Positions 6,559-8,166 of a stretch of 8,166 bases of DNA are shown here, in pieces. Under the pieces are notes generated by a model, which was not told where the DNA came from, ran no database searches, and worked only from the letters and a program-made list of their open reading frames with translations. The first letter of the stretch is position 1; every line of letters starts with the position of its first letter. The DNA comes from Anammoximicrobium sp032229885 (GTDB lineage: Bacteria > Planctomycetota > Planctomycetia > Pirellulales > Pirellulaceae), in the NCBI GenBank assembly GCA_032229885.1, contig JAVYAJ010000214.1:1-8166 (forward strand), read 5' to 3'. Position numbers and translations under genes: made by a program.

Positions 6559-7578
6559 ATGGACTTGAACGTGACGTGGTTCGTGTTGCTGGGCGTGCTG
6601 CTGGCGGGCTATGCCGTGCTAGACGGCTTTGACTTTGGCGTGGGCATGTTGCACCTACTGGCCCGCGGGGATCTCCAGCGGCGGGCGTTCATCGAGACCA
6701 TCGGGCCGATCTGGGATGGCAACGAGGTCTGGCTGGTGACCTTCGGCGGAGCGTTGTTCGCGGCCTTTCCCGAGGCGTACGCGACGATCTTTTCTGGGTT
6801 TTATTTCGTCTTCATGCTCGTCCTGCTGGCGTTGATCGCCCGCGGAGTGGCCCTCGAGTTCCGCAGCAAGGTCGAATCGGCGGCCTGGCGCCAAACCTGG
6901 GACGTGGTGTTCAGCGCGGCCAGCACGCTGGCGACCCTGCTGTTCGGCGTCGGCGTCGGCAACGCGATGATCGGCGTGCCATTGAACGAACGGGGGGTCT
7001 ACGTCGGCGGCTTTGTCACGCTGCTCAACCCGTATTCGCTGCTGGTCGGCTTGCTCGCCCTGACGCTGTTCGTGATGCATGGCGCGATCTATCTGCACCT
7101 GAAGACCAGCGGTCCATTGCATGTGCGGGTTGGCCGCTGGCTGTTGCCCGCGTATGGGGGGTTCCTGGTCGTCTACTTGTTGACCAGCGTTGTGACCGTG
7201 TGGACGGTCCCTCACGCGACGGCGTTCCTGCGAACCCATCCCATCGCCTGGGCGGTCGTCCTGCTGAACGGGTTCGCCGTGGCGAGCATCCCGTATACGC
7301 TGCGCCGCGGCTGGTCCGGCCGGGCATTTGTCGCGTCCTGCCTGACAGTCTGCGCGTTGGTGTTGCTGCTGGGGCTGGCCATGTTTCCGAATCTGGTCAC
7401 CGCGCGTCCGGCGCCGGAGAACAGTTTGACCATCTATAACGCGGCTTCGAGTCAGCGGACGCTTGGGATCATGTTGATCATCGCCGGGCTGGGCATGCCA
7501 TTTGTGATCGCCTACACGTCGGTCGTCTACTGGGTGTTTCGCCACCGTGTCGTCGAGGGCGCGAGCGCCTATCACTGA
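6559..7578 (+). CDS. cydB: Cytochrome bd quinol oxidase subunit II
   Basis: This 339-residue inner-membrane protein partners CydA in cytochrome bd and stabilises the haem-bearing subunit. Family marks are LDGFDFGVGML at 21-31, PIWDGNEVWLVTFGGALFAA at 50-69, FRSKVES at 101-107, LLNPY at 155-159 and LAMFPNLV at 273-280. About nine hydrophobic segments run through the protein. The frame is open upstream to ATG 6421 inside cydA, but ATG 6559 is chosen because it starts the conserved N-terminus and GGAG at 6545-6548 lies 10 bases before it. The 52-base gap after cydA has no terminator, so the two are very likely one operon. No CydX-like small membrane peptide and no cydDC assembly transporter are seen downstream. 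Confidence 0.95.
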   Translation: MDLNVTWFVLLGVLLAGYAVLDGFDFGVGMLHLLARGDLQRRAFIETIGPIWDGNEVWLVTFGGALFAAFPEAYATIFSGFYFVFMLVLLALIARGVALEFRSKVESAAWRQTWDVVFSAASTLATLLFGVGVGNAMIGVPLNERGVYVGGFVTLLNPYSLLVGLLALTLFVMHGAIYLHLKTSGPLHVRVGRWLLPAYGGFLVVYLLTSVVTVWTVPHATAFLRTHPIAWAVVLLNGFAVASIPYTLRRGWSGRAFVASCLTVCALVLLLGLAMFPNLVTARPAPENSLTIYNAASSQRTLGIMLIIAGLGMPFVIAYTSVVYWVFRHRVVEGASAYH

Positions 7579-7610
7579 GGGCCGAGATCGCGACGTCCTC
7601 TCGACACGCG

Positions 7611-7646
7611 CCCACGCTGACAGATGCTCCCACGCCGACCGATGCG
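7611..7646. repeat. Imperfect 18-bp tandem repeat after cydB
   Basis: The 18 bases at 7611-7628 and 7629-7646 agree at 15 of 18 positions (CCCACGC-GAC-GATGC core). It lies in the 3' untranslated stretch of cydAB. No function is evident. Confidence 0.45.
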
Positions 7647-7691
7647 TCGCACGATGACGAGCGCGTCGCGGCCGGGGCGGGCGTAGCGGCG

Positions 7692-7716
7692 GCCCTTCGC
7701 TTCGCGGGGCGTTTTT
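7692..7716 (+). terminator. Probable rho-independent terminator of cydAB
   Basis: GCCC at 7692-7695 and CGC at 7698-7700 pair with GCG at 7704-7706 and GGGC at 7707-7710. The stem has 7 bp with a two-base bulge and a TTC loop, followed by GTTTTT. The T-run is on the plus strand only, so it would end transcripts coming from cydAB, 114 bases after the cydB stop. Confidence 0.55.
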
Positions 7717-7737
7717 CCAACCGATGGCTGCCGCCTG

Positions 7738-7758
7738 CCGACGTCGGACGACTATAAT
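7738..7758 (+). promoter_or_regulatory. Perfect -10 box with adjacent palindrome, upstream of the gene at 8000
   Basis: TATAAT at 7753-7758 is a perfect -10 element in very GC-rich DNA, just after the proposed terminator. No convincing -35 box lies 15-19 bases upstream. A perfect 10-bp palindrome, CCGACGTCGG, at 7738-7747 occupies the spacer region, so promoter activity may depend on a bound regulator. The start of transcription would be near 7765, leaving a leader of about 235 bases. Confidence 0.45.
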
Positions 7759-7800
7759 CGGATTGCCGGGCGCCGCGTGCGGCCTTGTGCAATCGCGACG

Positions 7801-7838
7801 GGGGTGCGCGGACCGACGCGACGGTCGGTCGCGGCCCC
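7801..7838 (+). promoter_or_regulatory. Long interrupted hairpin in the leader of the gene at 8000
   Basis: GGGG (7801-7804), CGC (7807-7809) and GACCGAC (7811-7817) pair with GTCGGTC (7824-7830), GCG (7831-7833) and CCCC (7835-7838). This gives 14 bp in three helices broken by one bulge and a small internal loop, with a GCGACG loop. No T-run follows, so it is not an intrinsic terminator. The rest of 7579-7999 has no recognisable gene. Confidence 0.4.
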
Positions 7839-7999
7839 ACCAGGGCGCACGCGCTGGACGCGGCCCGTGTGGCCCGGATCGCGGCGCCGCGTGACGCCAG
7901 CGACGGCGGAAACGAAACGATGCGCCGCCGGCGACGCGCGCGGCGCGCACGGCGCAGCAGGCTCGCGCCGCAAGGCTTCTGACGGATGGATACGGGACG

Positions 8000-8166
8000 A
8001 TGAGACACACGCTGACCTTTTGCCTGATCCTCGTGGGTTTTGCCGCCTGGTCGCGCAGCGACGATTCCGAACCGCGGCCCGCATCGCGAGCGGCCGATCG
8101 CCAAGCCGCGCCGCCGACCGCGCCCGTGTCGGCCGCCGCGGCCGGACCAACGACGCGAGGATCGAC
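8000..8166 (+). CDS. N-terminal fragment of an exported protein of unknown function
   Basis: The frame is open from ATG 8000 to the window edge, giving 55 complete codons without a stop. Residues 1-17 (MRHTLTFCLILVGFAAW) look like a signal peptide: a short basic start, a hydrophobic core and small residues near the end. After this comes a low-complexity stretch rich in Ala, Pro, Arg, Ser and Asp, as often seen between a signal peptide and the first folded domain of exported proteins. No lipobox cysteine is present at the expected cleavage site. GGGA at 7994-7997 is a weak ribosome binding site. The gene probably uses the TATAAT box at 7753. The folded part lies beyond the window, so no function can be given. 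Confidence 0.55.
   Translation, partial: MRHTLTFCLILVGFAAWSRSDDSEPRPASRAADRQAAPPTAPVSAAAAGPTTRGS

Noticed and set aside
7785..7982. 65-codon plus-strand open frame in the leader before 8000
   Set aside because: It is Arg/Ala-rich low complexity with no ribosome binding site and overlaps the leader hairpin.
6655..8010. 451-codon minus-strand open frame opposite cydB and the following spacer
   Set aside because: It is a shadow of cydB joined to a GC-rich spacer, with no motif or ribosome binding site.

Overview
The window is high-GC bacterial DNA that looks planctomycetal (Planctomycetota, probably Pirellulales-like). The grounds are a secreted iduronate-2-sulfatase-type sulfatase with C-terminal EF-hands, long GC-rich spacers between single genes, and a bacterial deoxyhypusine-synthase-like gene. 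The phylum is an inference; there is no rRNA or tRNA to confirm it.

Layout. Positions 1-112 are an AT-richer leader that can form a stem-loop and carries a good ribosome binding site. At 113-1186 (+) is a deoxyhypusine synthase family protein, probably a polyamine (homospermidine-type) enzyme. At 1187-1457 is a GC-rich spacer with a short tandem repeat and one inverted repeat. At 1458-3131 (+) is an exported sulfatase with two canonical EF-hand loops at its C-terminus. At 3132-3641 is a gap between convergent genes with only weak hairpins. At 3642-4700 (-) is a 3-isopropylmalate dehydrogenase-like enzyme (leuB). The 354-base region 4701-5054 lies between divergent leuB and cydA; it holds a good sigma70-type promoter for leuB, a dyad over its -10 box, and 11-bp and 20-bp tandem repeats. 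At 5055-6506 and 6559-7578 (+) are cydA and cydB, encoding cytochrome bd quinol oxidase. At 7579-7999 are a likely intrinsic terminator for cydAB, a perfect TATAAT box with an adjacent palindrome, and a long interrupted leader hairpin. At 8000-8166 (+) is the signal-peptide-bearing start of a gene cut by the window edge.

How the genes work together. Only cydA and cydB form an obvious operon: two subunits of one membrane oxidase that reduces O2 with quinol electrons. The sulfatase (degradation of sulfated polysaccharides), the LeuB-like enzyme (leucine synthesis) and the deoxyhypusine-synthase-like enzyme (polyamines) appear to be independent housekeeping or lifestyle genes. I see no mobile element, CRISPR array, RNA gene, defence island or secondary-metabolite cluster, and no convincing undescribed multi-gene system. 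The more interesting points are local: an NADP-type signature in the LeuB-like enzyme, the sulfatase-EF-hand fusion, the deoxyhypusine-synthase-like gene without the eukaryotic histidine pair, and the repeats and hairpins in the intergenic DNA.
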